The notes under the pieces are model-generated. The model saw nothing but the letters and a program-made list of their open reading frames with translations, searched no databases and was not told where the DNA came from. From NCBI GenBank assembly GCA_018435605.1, contig JAHDNF010000002.1:574538-638537 (forward strand): a stretch of 64,000 nt of DNA, given 5' to 3'. This DNA is from a bacterium (lineage in GTDB: Bacteria > Auribacterota > Auribacteria > Auribacterales > Auribacteraceae). Positions 37,891 to 47,564 of this stretch are shown one piece after another; position 1 is the first letter of the stretch; each line of letters begins with the position of its first letter. The position numbers and the translations under genes are program-made.

Positions 37891-38397
37891 CTATGCCAGG
37901 GCGTCTATGATTGCCTTGCAAAATGCCGGCAGATCGTCAGGTTTACGGGATGTTATTATATTTCCGTCTTTAACCAGTTCTTTATCTTCGTATAACCCGC
38001 CTGCGTTGATCATATCGTCCTTTATGGCACGGTACGCGGTTACATGTTTGCCGTTGATAATATCGGCGGACGCCAGAATCCAGCCTCCATGACATATAGC
38101 CGCCACGACTTTTTGATCTCTATACAGGTTTCGCACGAATTCTATGACGCTATCGTGCAGGCGCATATGATCGGGCGCCCAGCCGCCGGGTATAATTACC
38201 GCGCTGAACTGTGCGGGATCCATATCAGCGACATCGGCATCGACAGTTATCGATATGCCGTATTTACCGAAATAAGTGTGCGCCGTGCCGGTACCAAGAA
38301 CCATCACATCGAACCCGGCTTCTTTTAAACGATAAAACGGATAAAACACCTCTAAATCTTGAAAATCACGTTCTACCAGAATGGCTATCTTTTTCAT
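37891..38397 (-). CDS. DJ-1/PfpI family protein
   Basis: AGGAGG precedes the ATG at 38397, so the longer reading from 38511 is rejected. The 168-residue protein has the typical KKIAILVERDFQDLEVFYPFYRL start, the Asp/Glu at the dimer site, and the nucleophile elbow AAICHGGW with Cys102 followed by His103. PfpI-type members act as proteases or, more recently proposed, glyoxalases/deglycases repairing glycated molecules. Cytoplasmic. It is divergent from the GT39-like gene. Confidence 0.93.
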   Translation of the reverse strand: MKKIAILVERDFQDLEVFYPFYRLKEAGFDVMVLGTGTAHTYFGKYGISITVDADVADMDPAQFSAVIIPGGWAPDHMRLHDSVIEFVRNLYRDQKVVAAICHGGWILASADIINGKHVTAYRAIKDDMINAGGLYEDKELVKDGNIITSRKPDDLPAFCKAIIDALA

Positions 38398-38552
38398 ATA
38401 ACAATCCTCCTCGCGCAATGCAGTATAATAATGCCCGTAATTAAAGAGTTTATCAGGCTTATTTAGAGAGTATACAACAAATATAGCCAGATCACGAAAT
38501 ATTTTTTTCATTACTATAAACTATTATTTCATAGATCGCTCAACATTACATC

Positions 38553-38582
38553 TTGCATAAGCATGACAGAGCAATGTATATT
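38553..38582 (+). promoter_or_regulatory. Candidate promoter for the GT39-like gene
   Basis: TTGCAT, an 18-base spacer and TATATT lie 41 bases before the start at 38624; AAAGG follows between promoter and ATG. Found by eye. Confidence 0.5.
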
Positions 38583-38623
38583 ATTCTCAGATAAAATTAT
38601 CTAACAAAGGTTGAAATATCCGT

Positions 38624-39946
38624 ATGGGCAAAAAATCTGCGGCAAAAAAAAATATTTCTCATACACCTCAACCGGACAAAAAACGGTTTCCATGGCATTT
38701 GCTTGTACTGGCAATAATCATTTTAGAAGGATTTTGCCTGCGGATGAATTATATACATTCGGATGACCACGAAATTTTACGTTTTTTCCCCCGTAGCGGT
38801 ATAGGGCAAGGCAACGAGCAACTTATAGGATGGGACGGGGTGCGTTACGACTGGATAGCCTCCAACTTCTTAAATGGACAGGGATTCGGATATAAACCCG
38901 GACAACCGGACTCATGGCGTCCGCCGGGATATCCGTTTTTTCTTATAGCGGTATATTTTTTGTTCGGCAAAGATTATTACACGGTCAGGGTATTTCAGGT
39001 GATTTTTTCGACTTTTGCCATACTTTTTTCATACCTGATCGCCCGTAAAGTAGCAGGCAGATCAGCCGGTTTGGCGTCTGCGGCAATTTGCGCGTTGTAT
39101 CACGACGCCGTTGTTTTTCCGCTCATCTATTATTCAGAAACCTTGTTCATGTTTCTGATAAGCGGGTTGATATATATGCTGATGAACTTTTCCGCATTCG
39201 ACCACCGCGGTGGACGGTTAAAGTGGGGGTATCCTGTAGTTATAGGTTTAATCGCCGGTTACGCCGCGCTGGTCAGACCCATATATCTTCTGTCGTATCC
39301 GTTTATCGCTCTGGGGTTGTTGTGGTATTGCCGTGACGTTAATCTTACGGCACGCAAAATTGCCGTGATGACTGTTGCTTTGCTTATCGTACTTGCGCCA
39401 TGGTGTATACGAAACAGTTATATCGAAGGCAAACCTACATTCATATCCACAAACGGCGGATTGAATTTGGCTATGGGATTTTGCGAGAACGCCGACGGCT
39501 TTTTTTTGAAAGAATCACAACGATTCACCCCTGAGGAAAAACAACTTATAGCCGACAAAGGATACGGCGCCGTCGCGTCGCGGTTTGTGTTGTCAAATCC
39601 GGTTCGTACCTGCGTATTGTATCTAAAAAAAATACGGATACAATTGTTTGAGCCCAGCGCACGGCGCAATATAGTAAGATTTACCGGCTCGCCGATACCC
39701 ATGCCCGCTTATTACCCTCTAACAATGATACTGTTTCTGGGAGGCCTGACAGCCAGCCTTTTCGGAGGGCGAAAACGATTCGCCGTACTATACGGGTATC
39801 TGGCCGGATACATCCTTATGAGCGCATTTTTCTTTTATATGGGAGACCGGCATAGAATACCGCTTGTTCCGGTTTACGCGGTATTCGGAGGATATATTGT
39901 ATCGGTTATATATCGTCAGATAAAGTTAAGAATACAACTCGGATAA
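38624..39946 (+). CDS. GT39/ArnT-like integral membrane glycosyltransferase
   Basis: 440 residues with about ten hydrophobic helices after a polar N-terminal tail (KKSAAKKNISHTPQPDKKRF). The first outside loop has DDHEILRFFPRSG and later PDSWRPPGYPFFLIAVYFLFG, which is the usual acidic and arginine/proline-containing loop of polyprenyl-phosphate-sugar transferases (PMT/ArnT, GT39/GT83 type). It should transfer a sugar from a lipid carrier on the periplasmic side to a lipid, glycan or protein. Acceptor unknown. A decayed relative of this class lies at 51.2 kb. Confidence 0.85.
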   Translation: MGKKSAAKKNISHTPQPDKKRFPWHLLVLAIIILEGFCLRMNYIHSDDHEILRFFPRSGIGQGNEQLIGWDGVRYDWIASNFLNGQGFGYKPGQPDSWRPPGYPFFLIAVYFLFGKDYYTVRVFQVIFSTFAILFSYLIARKVAGRSAGLASAAICALYHDAVVFPLIYYSETLFMFLISGLIYMLMNFSAFDHRGGRLKWGYPVVIGLIAGYAALVRPIYLLSYPFIALGLLWYCRDVNLTARKIAVMTVALLIVLAPWCIRNSYIEGKPTFISTNGGLNLAMGFCENADGFFLKESQRFTPEEKQLIADKGYGAVASRFVLSNPVRTCVLYLKKIRIQLFEPSARRNIVRFTGSPIPMPAYYPLTMILFLGGLTASLFGGRKRFAVLYGYLAGYILMSAFFFYMGDRHRIPLVPVYAVFGGYIVSVIYRQIKLRIQLG

Positions 39947-40039
39947 TACCCGCTCTTTATAACGCGCCGATTCAAATCATAAAATAAGAACAACGCCGGC
40001 TGTCCGGTATTCGTCGTTAATTCAAATCGAAAAATATGT

Positions 40040-41149
40040 TTATTCCGGCAGATACGCCTTGAATTTTTGTTTAATTTGTTCGACAAACACGTTTTTGGCG
40101 AACTTCTCGGCGTGCTCTCTAATTTTTACGGGAAAAAACTCCAGTTTCCGGGCAAGCAAAACCGCTTCTTTTAGAGAATCCACCGTCTGCTCGTTGAAGA
40201 ACACTCCGGTATAATCTTTTCTGCCCGGCACATAGCCTGCGACTGTTTCCGTGGCTCCGCCGCGGCGGTATGCCACAACCGGTTTACCGCATGCCATGGC
40301 CTCCAGCGGGGTAATTCCGAAATCTTCTTCGCCGGGAAAGATAAAAGCCCTGCAATGCTGGTAATATGACCGGACATCATCGTCAGACATCCATCCCATA
40401 AAACGGATGTTACTGCCAGCCATTTTCCTGAGCCGTTTTTCGTCCTGTCCCGTGCCTATGATCACCAGTGGAAAACCAAGTTCGTTGAACGTGGCTATCG
40501 CCAGATCGACCCGTTTATACGGAGCCAAAGCCGAGACGATAAGATAAAAATCCTCGCTTTGTTCGCTTAGAGTATAAAATTCCGTATCTACAGGAGGATA
40601 TATCACCGAAGCCTGCCTGCCGTAATTGCGCTCTATGCGCCTCGCAACATATCCGGATATGGCGATGAACTCGTCGACCCTGCTGTTGGAGGTTATATCC
40701 CACATACGCAGGTGGTTTAGTATCATAGGTATCATCCGTCGTTTCAAAAGAGGCATTTCTTTTAGCGGAAAATAATGATGGCGCATATCCCACGCATACC
40801 TCATAGGAGTATAGCAGTAGCACACATGGCGCGCCATCACGCCGGGAATTACTCCTTTGGCAACACAATGACTGCTACTTAGCACCAAATCATAATCGGT
40901 GAGATCAAAATTTTCTATGGCAGAAGGAAACAACGGCAGGTAATGGCGGTACTTTTTTTTGACAAACGGCATATTTTGAATAAAAGATACGAAAATAGGG
41001 TGAGACTCGATTGCCGGAGAAACCGATCCTTTTATATGCAGTAACGTAAAAATATCAGCCTGAGGAAAAATATTACAGAACAGTTCAAGGCATTTTTCCC
41101 CGCCCCTCATTCCTGTAAGCCAGTCGTGAATTATGGCAACTTTTTTCAT
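40040..41149 (-). CDS. GT4 glycosyltransferase (WbaZ-like), last gene of the operon
   Basis: 369 residues, GT-B fold. The N-terminal IIHDWLTGMRGGEKCLELFCNIFPQADIFTLLH and the SSHCVAKGVIPG and CYCYTPMRYAWD motifs are those of the WbaZ-like mannosyltransferase group. The donor site has E-x7-E within FPGEEDFGITPLEAMACGKPVVAYRRGG. It likely adds mannose or a related sugar during O-antigen or exopolysaccharide assembly. It overlaps the preceding gene of the operon by four bases. The sugar identity is inference. Confidence 0.93.
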   Translation of the reverse strand: MKKVAIIHDWLTGMRGGEKCLELFCNIFPQADIFTLLHIKGSVSPAIESHPIFVSFIQNMPFVKKKYRHYLPLFPSAIENFDLTDYDLVLSSSHCVAKGVIPGVMARHVCYCYTPMRYAWDMRHHYFPLKEMPLLKRRMIPMILNHLRMWDITSNSRVDEFIAISGYVARRIERNYGRQASVIYPPVDTEFYTLSEQSEDFYLIVSALAPYKRVDLAIATFNELGFPLVIIGTGQDEKRLRKMAGSNIRFMGWMSDDDVRSYYQHCRAFIFPGEEDFGITPLEAMACGKPVVAYRRGGATETVAGYVPGRKDYTGVFFNEQTVDSLKEAVLLARKLEFFPVKIREHAEKFAKNVFVEQIKQKFKAYLPE

Positions 41150-42231
41150 GATAAAATTTCTCCATAAACACCCAGTATTTTTCTTGCGGATTCACGCCAC
41201 GAATATTTGGCTACCTGTTTGATTCCTTTGGCTATCAGCGACGCGCGCAGTTTCTCGTCTGTATAGAGCGAATGCAAAGCATGCGCCATCTGTTCCACAT
41301 CCAGCGGATCAACGCTAAGATACGCATCTCCCAACACTTCGGGCATACATGAACAGTTCGAGCTTATTACCGGCACTTCAAACGACATAGCTTCCAGCGG
41401 AGGTATTCCGAATCCTTCGTAAAGCGATGGAAACAACATCACGCCCGCCCCTTTGTAAACCGATTGCAGTTTGCCGGGACTCAGATATGGAAGGCACACG
41501 ATATTCTCCAGACCGCCAACTTGCGACTGCCTGAAAAAATCTTCGGAAATCCCGACGGTGACCATTGTAATATTTTTATTCCCCAGACGTTTGCGGGCTA
41601 TGTCAAACGCCTGTGCCGCCCTGATAAAATTTTTATGCGGCATCTGGTTGCCCACAAATATCACGTAATCCGGATAAACCGACTCAGCGACGTACGGTTC
41701 TATGGTATCGTTTGGAGAATACGCGCTGTTGTATACAACGGTTATCTTATCTTCGGTAATACCGTAGAACCTCATGATATCCTGCTTCGATCCGTTGGAA
41801 CTGGTAAAGATACGCACAGCTTTCCGGCAAATCCTTGGAACGAAAGTATTGTAATATACCTTATATTTGAACGGGAACAATTCGGGGTAAACTACAGGTA
41901 TAAGATCGTGTATATTTACCGCAACGGGAAATCCGGCAAAAAGCGGCGCCGTAAAAGTTGGGCAATGAAATAAATCAGGGTTAAGCGATCTTGCCAACCG
42001 CCATACTGCCCACTGTTCTTTGATTGAATACAGCGGTATAGGCGCGTCAAGATAGGTTATCGATTCTTTTTTCGGAAATTTTTCTCTGGGGTAATCGTTA
42101 GGGCACAAAACAGTATACCGGTTTGAAGAATCCAGATCGAGAATATTGTAGATGAATTGTTCGCTAACCCTGGATATTCCGTGTATATGCCCGTCGCATA
42201 CGCGGGCATCAATAATTATATGTTTAGTCAT
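41146..42231 (-). CDS. GT4 glycosyltransferase
   Basis: 361 residues of GT-B fold. Recognisable parts are HIHGISRVSEQFIYNIL near the N terminus, the glycine/His region AVNIHDLIPVVYPE, and the donor site PSLYEGFGIPPLEAMSFEVPVISSNCSCMPEV with the canonical E-x7-E. It belongs to the broad RfaB/WbpY-like group; the DLIP motif is common in mannosyl- or rhamnosyltransferases of O-antigen clusters. Both ends overlap neighbours by four bases (ATGA), showing tight translational coupling. Confidence 0.93.
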   Translation of the reverse strand: MTKHIIIDARVCDGHIHGISRVSEQFIYNILDLDSSNRYTVLCPNDYPREKFPKKESITYLDAPIPLYSIKEQWAVWRLARSLNPDLFHCPTFTAPLFAGFPVAVNIHDLIPVVYPELFPFKYKVYYNTFVPRICRKAVRIFTSSNGSKQDIMRFYGITEDKITVVYNSAYSPNDTIEPYVAESVYPDYVIFVGNQMPHKNFIRAAQAFDIARKRLGNKNITMVTVGISEDFFRQSQVGGLENIVCLPYLSPGKLQSVYKGAGVMLFPSLYEGFGIPPLEAMSFEVPVISSNCSCMPEVLGDAYLSVDPLDVEQMAHALHSLYTDEKLRASLIAKGIKQVAKYSWRESARKILGVYGEILS

Positions 42232-43409
42232 AGGTGATCTCCGTGAAACGATTCGAGTATAGCGGCGATTTGCCTTACATGTCCGTTCCAGCTATAATGG
42301 ATCGACGCGAATTCTCTGGCTGTTATACCCATATTAAAACAAATATCTTTATTTTGTAACAATTTTATAATTTTTTCCGCAAACATGCTCCAGTTTCCTT
42401 CCGGCACGACAAATCCCCGTTCGCCGTCAGCTACGACCTGATTGAGCGGTTCGACGTCTATGGTTATCACCGGCATACCGCTGGCCATATACTCGAAAAT
42501 TTTTAGAGGCGACCAGAAAAAACCGAATTGTTTAAGCGGCAGGTATTCATCGCAATCGTAAGGAGCGATACCCACTGTTGCCAACGAAAGATACGCAGGC
42601 ACATCAGTGTAAGGCACTGATCCGGTAAAAATAACCGATTTTTCGATACCTAGTCTTTTCACCTCTTTTTGAACTGCACGGCGTTCATCGCCTTCGCCTA
42701 CAGCAATGCATTTGGCGTTAGGCAAAACATCGACCACTTGTTTTATTATACTGGGCAAATGTTTGACTCCGTGCCAGTTTCTAAATGTTCCGAGAAACGC
42801 CACAACCGGTTCGTCCGACAATCTTAATTTTTCTTTCAAGCGTTTTTTTGCGGTTTCACTGACAGCAGAGCGGTCGAACATATCGCAATTCGCCGCCCAT
42901 TGCACTTGTATAAATTTATCGCGGTACCGTTCGGGAATGACCGTAGGGAGGGTAGCCAGTATAGCTACCGCCCTATTAAACTGCCAATCGCGCCAAGAAC
43001 GCATTATTTTTTGCATTAACCGGTTGCGTACCGGTATCCTATAAATGAGTTCCTCGGTATGAGGGCTGTTCACTTCGAGGATCAAAGGTATATTCCACCG
43101 CCGGGCGATAACCGTTCCTGCTCCGCCGAAGGTAACGTATCGTTCCATAATCATGTCAGGTTTAAACCGCTTGATGCATCTCCAAGCGCGGAGGGCAAAC
43201 AAGGGAAATGTCCGGTTCCTGAATTTCATCGGAACCCTGACAATGTCCATCCCGTCTCGTTGTTCACGCAAGGGCATACCCGGCTCATAGGGTATGACAG
43301 CCAGAACCTTATGACCGAGTTTAACCAAACCGGTAGACACCTCGCCGAAGTGAACCGACCCGCCTTGACTACCGGGATACGGTTCTCCCCCTATATAAAC
43401 GATATTCAT
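42228..43409 (-). CDS. GT4 glycosyltransferase
   Basis: 393 residues. The N terminus reads IVYIGGEPYPGSQGGSVHFGEVSTGLVKLGHKV, the acceptor-side glycine loop. The donor-side motif is SPLKIFEYMASGMPVITIDVEPLNQVV, the usual form of the group in which the first acidic residue of E-x7-E is replaced by Ser/Pro-Leu-Lys. VAFLGTFRNWHGVKHLP and KSVIFTGSVPYTDVPAYLSLA mark the second Rossmann domain. It overlaps the genes on each side by four bases. Confidence 0.93.
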   Translation of the reverse strand: MNIVYIGGEPYPGSQGGSVHFGEVSTGLVKLGHKVLAVIPYEPGMPLREQRDGMDIVRVPMKFRNRTFPLFALRAWRCIKRFKPDMIMERYVTFGGAGTVIARRWNIPLILEVNSPHTEELIYRIPVRNRLMQKIMRSWRDWQFNRAVAILATLPTVIPERYRDKFIQVQWAANCDMFDRSAVSETAKKRLKEKLRLSDEPVVAFLGTFRNWHGVKHLPSIIKQVVDVLPNAKCIAVGEGDERRAVQKEVKRLGIEKSVIFTGSVPYTDVPAYLSLATVGIAPYDCDEYLPLKQFGFFWSPLKIFEYMASGMPVITIDVEPLNQVVADGERGFVVPEGNWSMFAEKIIKLLQNKDICFNMGITAREFASIHYSWNGHVRQIAAILESFHGDHL

Positions 43410-44623
43410 GATGAGTGCCTTTTTAGTTTCACCTGCCGGCGGTACACTGCCAGCGTCTGCGCGACCATCCGGTCTACGGAAAAATATTCGTCGACCCGCT
43501 GGCGCGCTTTTTTACGCAGAAAATCCCACGTATCGTCATGAGAAAGAAAATACTGCAATTGATCACGCAAGTCAACAGGGTTATCCGGTTCGCATAAAAA
43601 ACCGGCATCCGCTATTACTTCAGGTATTGCGCCGTGATTAGCGCCGATGACAGGAACGCCGTGCGTCATCGCCTGAGCGGCTACAAGCCCGAATGCAGGG
43701 CGAGTCAGTTCGGGATACACAAACACATCTGCCGCCGCAAAATATTCAAGAAACCGGTCATGAGGCACAGCGCCCGTAAATTCGCATCGTTTGAGTTTAT
43801 TGCACTGCGCGTATTCTTTAAGATACGGTAAATATCCGCCGTCACCGACAACCGCCAGATGTGCGTCAGGAGCATCCACGCCACGCCATGCGTCAAGTAA
43901 TACTTGCACCCCTTTCTGAACCTCAATCCGGCCTGCTGACAATACAAGCGTACCGGTATAACCGAGTTTTTCTTTGATGGTCGCTTTATTCTTTAAATCG
44001 AATTCCGGCTGTTCGACGCCGCAATGAATGACAGTGGTTTTGCGATGAGGAAAATTCGGTTTGACACGCCGCAGTTCGTCTTGAGAAAACCGGCTTATAA
44101 GTATCACCTCATCGGACTGTTCCGCCGCCTTATACATATAAAGCATGGACACAGCTATCTTAGGCCATTTGGCGGCGAAATAAAGTTTGTTTTTTAACGA
44201 CAGCTTTGGATAAATTAGCCTTTGATAAGGTGTTTCGCAGTAACCTACTCCGAACAGCGTCGTAACTACCGGCATAGGCAGTTTACCGGTACAGGCAAAC
44301 GCCGAAGCGCTTTGCCCGTGGACGATGTCGATCTTTTCTAATTTATTTAGCTCCAAAATTTTTTTGTATGCCTTTTTAAAAAATCCGCGCCGATAGCTTC
44401 CGGGACGGGTGGTTGCCAGAAAAAAAGTTGTTACCGCTCCGTCATCGGAACGCCTAACTTGTTCGCCGTGTTGCCCTTCTAACGCTGTAGATATTATTAT
44501 AACTTTGTTACCCCGCAAAGCCAGCCCCTGAGCCAGCAGATCGACATAATGTTGCATACCGCCAAAACTGTGGGCGGACGTTACGCGGGTTACGATGCAA
44601 ATGGTCATGGTTTTAGATTTCAT
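43406..44623 (-). CDS. GT4 glycosyltransferase with altered E-x7-E site
   Basis: 405 residues. GGMQHYVDLLAQGLALRGNKV is the N-terminal glycine loop and VLSAGRIEVQKGVQVLLDAW the second-domain start. In the donor site, VYPELTRPAFGLVAAQAMTHGVPVIG, the usual second Glu of E-x7-E is Gln317 and the first position is Pro309, with Glu305 nearby. The rest of the site is intact, so it may be an active variant or a weakened one. The start overlaps the upstream gene by 11 bases; ATG 44608 is an alternative just after that stop. Confidence 0.9.
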   Translation of the reverse strand: MKSKTMTICIVTRVTSAHSFGGMQHYVDLLAQGLALRGNKVIIISTALEGQHGEQVRRSDDGAVTTFFLATTRPGSYRRGFFKKAYKKILELNKLEKIDIVHGQSASAFACTGKLPMPVVTTLFGVGYCETPYQRLIYPKLSLKNKLYFAAKWPKIAVSMLYMYKAAEQSDEVILISRFSQDELRRVKPNFPHRKTTVIHCGVEQPEFDLKNKATIKEKLGYTGTLVLSAGRIEVQKGVQVLLDAWRGVDAPDAHLAVVGDGGYLPYLKEYAQCNKLKRCEFTGAVPHDRFLEYFAAADVFVYPELTRPAFGLVAAQAMTHGVPVIGANHGAIPEVIADAGFLCEPDNPVDLRDQLQYFLSHDDTWDFLRKKARQRVDEYFSVDRMVAQTLAVYRRQVKLKRHSS

Positions 44624-45779
44624 ATTTTTTTGAGTCCAAAACGGATTTGTATATTTGTTCGGTTTCCTGCGCTGAAATTTGGGCGGTAAAGGTTTGTGTG
44701 ATTGTTTGACGCGCGGCCTGCGAACATTGAGCGCGAAAAGAGTCGTCGGCGAGCAAACGTCCCATAGCCCTGCTCAAACCTTGTACGTCACGGGGTTCGA
44801 CCAGCAGTCCGTTGCGCCCGTCCTCTATTACTTCAGGGATTCCGTCAACTCGCGACCCGACTACCGGTACTCCTAGCGCCATCGATTCCAGCACAACGCG
44901 CGGCAATCCTTCGAACAAAGATGGGCATACCAGTATATCGCAACAATTTATTATGGAAACAATATCTTCGCGATACCCTAAAAACAAAATATTGCCGGAT
45001 ATTCCTTTTTCGTCACACATTTTTTTTAGTATTTGAGCCGCTTGAACATCCTCGCCGCAAACAATAAGGCGAGCACTTGGAAAAGTGTCTATCAAAATAC
45101 GCATAGCGTCGAGCAGGTATACAATGCCTTTTTTACCGAACGAAGCGCCCCTGATTCGCGCGACGAACCCTATTACCTTGCTGTCAGAAGGTATACCGAG
45201 TTGTTTTCGCATAGTTTCGCGCATTACCGGCGCGTTTATCCGGTCAAGATCCAGTCCGTTTACCACGTGTCTTAATCTTATTTGCGGTACTTTAGCAAAA
45301 ATTAGTATGTCATCGTATGTCGCTTTAGACACGGTAATTATCTGTTCAAAACACGTTCTTAGAATCAGATGGTAAACCCATGAACGCAAAGACCGGATTT
45401 TTTTACCTTGCTGATCCATGTTAATACGGTCGTGGATGGTGGTTACCGCAGGAACCCCTGTAATTTTAGCCGCAATTGCCCCCATAAGATCCTCGCGGCG
45501 GTTATGGGTATGAATGATCGACGGACGAACTGTGCGTAAAAGAGAACACAAGGACTTTAAAGATGCCAGATCAAATTTATGCGAAGAATAAAAAGGATAC
45601 ACAGCTATACCCTCTTTTTTTAAAACCTCGTATAAAGGCGATTCTTCCGGCACTGCGCAAGCGACCGGCACTGCACGCCGATGCAGGTATTTTAGGATGG
45701 TGCGCACATGTTCTTCCCCGCCTCCATAGACGAGAGAATTGCAGATATGCAGTATTGGACGATTTATCTTGTTGCTCAT
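44613..45779 (-). CDS. GT4 glycosyltransferase, second gene of the operon
   Basis: 388 residues. HICNSLVYGGGEEHVRTILKYLHRR is the N-terminal loop; HTHNRREDLMGAIAAKITGVPAVTTIHD follows. The second domain has VIGFVARIRGASFGKKGIVYLLDAM and the donor motif PSLFEGLPRVVLESMALGVPVVGSRVDGIPEV with a proper E-x7-E. It starts within the stop of the radical SAM gene (four-base overlap). Likely a core or O-unit sugar transferase; sugar unknown. Confidence 0.93.
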   Translation of the reverse strand: MSNKINRPILHICNSLVYGGGEEHVRTILKYLHRRAVPVACAVPEESPLYEVLKKEGIAVYPFYSSHKFDLASLKSLCSLLRTVRPSIIHTHNRREDLMGAIAAKITGVPAVTTIHDRINMDQQGKKIRSLRSWVYHLILRTCFEQIITVSKATYDDILIFAKVPQIRLRHVVNGLDLDRINAPVMRETMRKQLGIPSDSKVIGFVARIRGASFGKKGIVYLLDAMRILIDTFPSARLIVCGEDVQAAQILKKMCDEKGISGNILFLGYREDIVSIINCCDILVCPSLFEGLPRVVLESMALGVPVVGSRVDGIPEVIEDGRNGLLVEPRDVQGLSRAMGRLLADDSFRAQCSQAARQTITQTFTAQISAQETEQIYKSVLDSKKYEI

Positions 45780-47278
45780 GAAGTCCGCATCATAAGGGTT
45801 CTAAGCAGTCTGCGCACAGCTTTTTTTATTAGCGTCATGCTTTCAGCCGGCGTGCGGCACGAAGTTATCAGCCTCAAAAAACTTCCCGGTTCGGAAATTA
45901 TTTTATTGAGTATATAGTACCTATTTATATCGGCGCGAACTTTTTTCCAGCCCTGCTCGAGCTGTTCGGACGACAGTTCGCGGGTTCGCACGAATGATTT
46001 GGCTCCTATTCGGACGCGCTGATTGATCATTAGGTCGTATATATCGTCAATCATCAACAGGTTTTCTTTTTGCGCATAATCATAAAATTCCGTGCCCGGA
46101 TAAGGAAACGCCATTGTCAGGTGCACGTTGTCAGCGCTCAATTTTTTGGCGAGAGACACGGTTTTTTGAAGTGAACTCTTGGTTTCCCAAGGCATACCTA
46201 CTATCATATCGACATTCGCTCTGATACCTGTTTTTCGTGTTTCGCGGATAACGGAGATTGCCTGACTGTCCGGAAAATTCTTGTGCAGTTTTTTGCGGAC
46301 TTCAGGGTCTCCGGCTTCAAGACCGAATTCTATTTGCCGGCATCCGGCGCGATACATAGCCCGAAGCATATCTTTATCTACGCAATCGATACGGGTCAAA
46401 CAACGCCATTCGAAACGGAGTTTTCGCTTGATAATTTCCTCGCACATGGCCATAGTCCGTTTTTTATCCAGCGAAAAAGTTTCATCCCAGAAGAAAACAC
46501 CCCATACTCCGTATTCCTTTATGACGTGTTCCAGTTCGTCGCCCACCCTTTTTACCGACATTGCTTTCCATTTCCTGTCGTATCCCCGTAAAGGAGTAGA
46601 TCCGATTATGCAAAACGGACACCCGTATGGGCAATCGCGGGTGGTTCTCATGCGAATGCCCGGTATGATTTTTTCATGTAAAGGAGCATCTATCATACTG
46701 ATGGAATATTTTTCCAAATCGAATAGATCGTACGCCATAAACGGCATATTTTCCAGATCGATATTTACCGGCGCAGGCTGGTTTACCTGTATTCCTGCGG
46801 ATGTTCTGTGCGCGATGCCCCGTACTGCCGACAAATTGCCAAACGATGCTACTATATCGGGAATGATCTGCTCGGGTTGGCCTTGAACAACTATGTCAAC
46901 AGCGGAAAAATCGTTCAAAAACCTCTTGGGAAAGCATGGTGCTACAACCGTTTCGATCATCAGGGTTTTGCAGTCCGGATATTTTTCTTTCATTGCTACG
47001 CATACCTGCGAATCTTCCCTGATAATGCCGGCGGCGGACTGAATTATGAGCAAATCTGCTGATGGCAGTTGTTCTTTAAGTTCGTCCAATGTCAACCCGT
47101 CTGCGTTTGCGTCGATTACTGTAAGTTTATGCTGTGCGAATCTGTGGCGTATAACGGCGGCAAGCTGTGCAAGGCGTATTGGAAACGGTGTATAAATAAC
47201 GTCTTGAAAACAAATTTCGTCTCTAAGCGTTGGCATGTCGGGTTTAATTCGCGGAGGGTTTACTATAAGAATATGCAT
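45776..47278 (-). CDS. B12-binding radical SAM protein, first gene of the glycosyltransferase operon
   Basis: 500 residues. Residues 1-150 look like a cobalamin-binding Rossmann domain (ILIVNPPRIKP; QLPSADLLIIQSAAGIIREDS). Residues 205-430 hold the radical SAM barrel with RDCPYGCPFC, Cys216, Cys220 and Cys223 binding the 4Fe-4S cluster. The C-terminal helices follow. This architecture is used for methyl transfer to unactivated carbon and for hopanoid, tetrapyrrole or sugar modification. As first gene of a five-transferase operon it probably modifies a lipid or sugar of the same polymer (inference). GAGGAAAC lies before the ATG and a TATAAT is upstream. Confidence 0.92.
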   Translation of the reverse strand: MHILIVNPPRIKPDMPTLRDEICFQDVIYTPFPIRLAQLAAVIRHRFAQHKLTVIDANADGLTLDELKEQLPSADLLIIQSAAGIIREDSQVCVAMKEKYPDCKTLMIETVVAPCFPKRFLNDFSAVDIVVQGQPEQIIPDIVASFGNLSAVRGIAHRTSAGIQVNQPAPVNIDLENMPFMAYDLFDLEKYSISMIDAPLHEKIIPGIRMRTTRDCPYGCPFCIIGSTPLRGYDRKWKAMSVKRVGDELEHVIKEYGVWGVFFWDETFSLDKKRTMAMCEEIIKRKLRFEWRCLTRIDCVDKDMLRAMYRAGCRQIEFGLEAGDPEVRKKLHKNFPDSQAISVIRETRKTGIRANVDMIVGMPWETKSSLQKTVSLAKKLSADNVHLTMAFPYPGTEFYDYAQKENLLMIDDIYDLMINQRVRIGAKSFVRTRELSSEQLEQGWKKVRADINRYYILNKIISEPGSFLRLITSCRTPAESMTLIKKAVRRLLRTLMMRTS

Positions 47279-47564
47279 GCCTTTGTTTCCTCATATATTT
47301 TTTATTTATTATATGTTGTAACTATGGATGATTCATTCTGATTCGCTTCATTCCGGCAAAAGAAATCAACATGTCATCGCGAGGTGTGAAACGCAGTGTA
47401 GCCTCACATTCCAATTAGCTGTGATTTCGTTAAACCACTTATTTTGACGGACTCAACGGCACAGTCTGACAACCGATTTCAAGCGTTTTTTTTAAATTTT
47501 GACCGTACATAATCCGTCCGGTTATTATAGGCGGTAAAGAGTATTAAAATCAACTTTAAATTTA

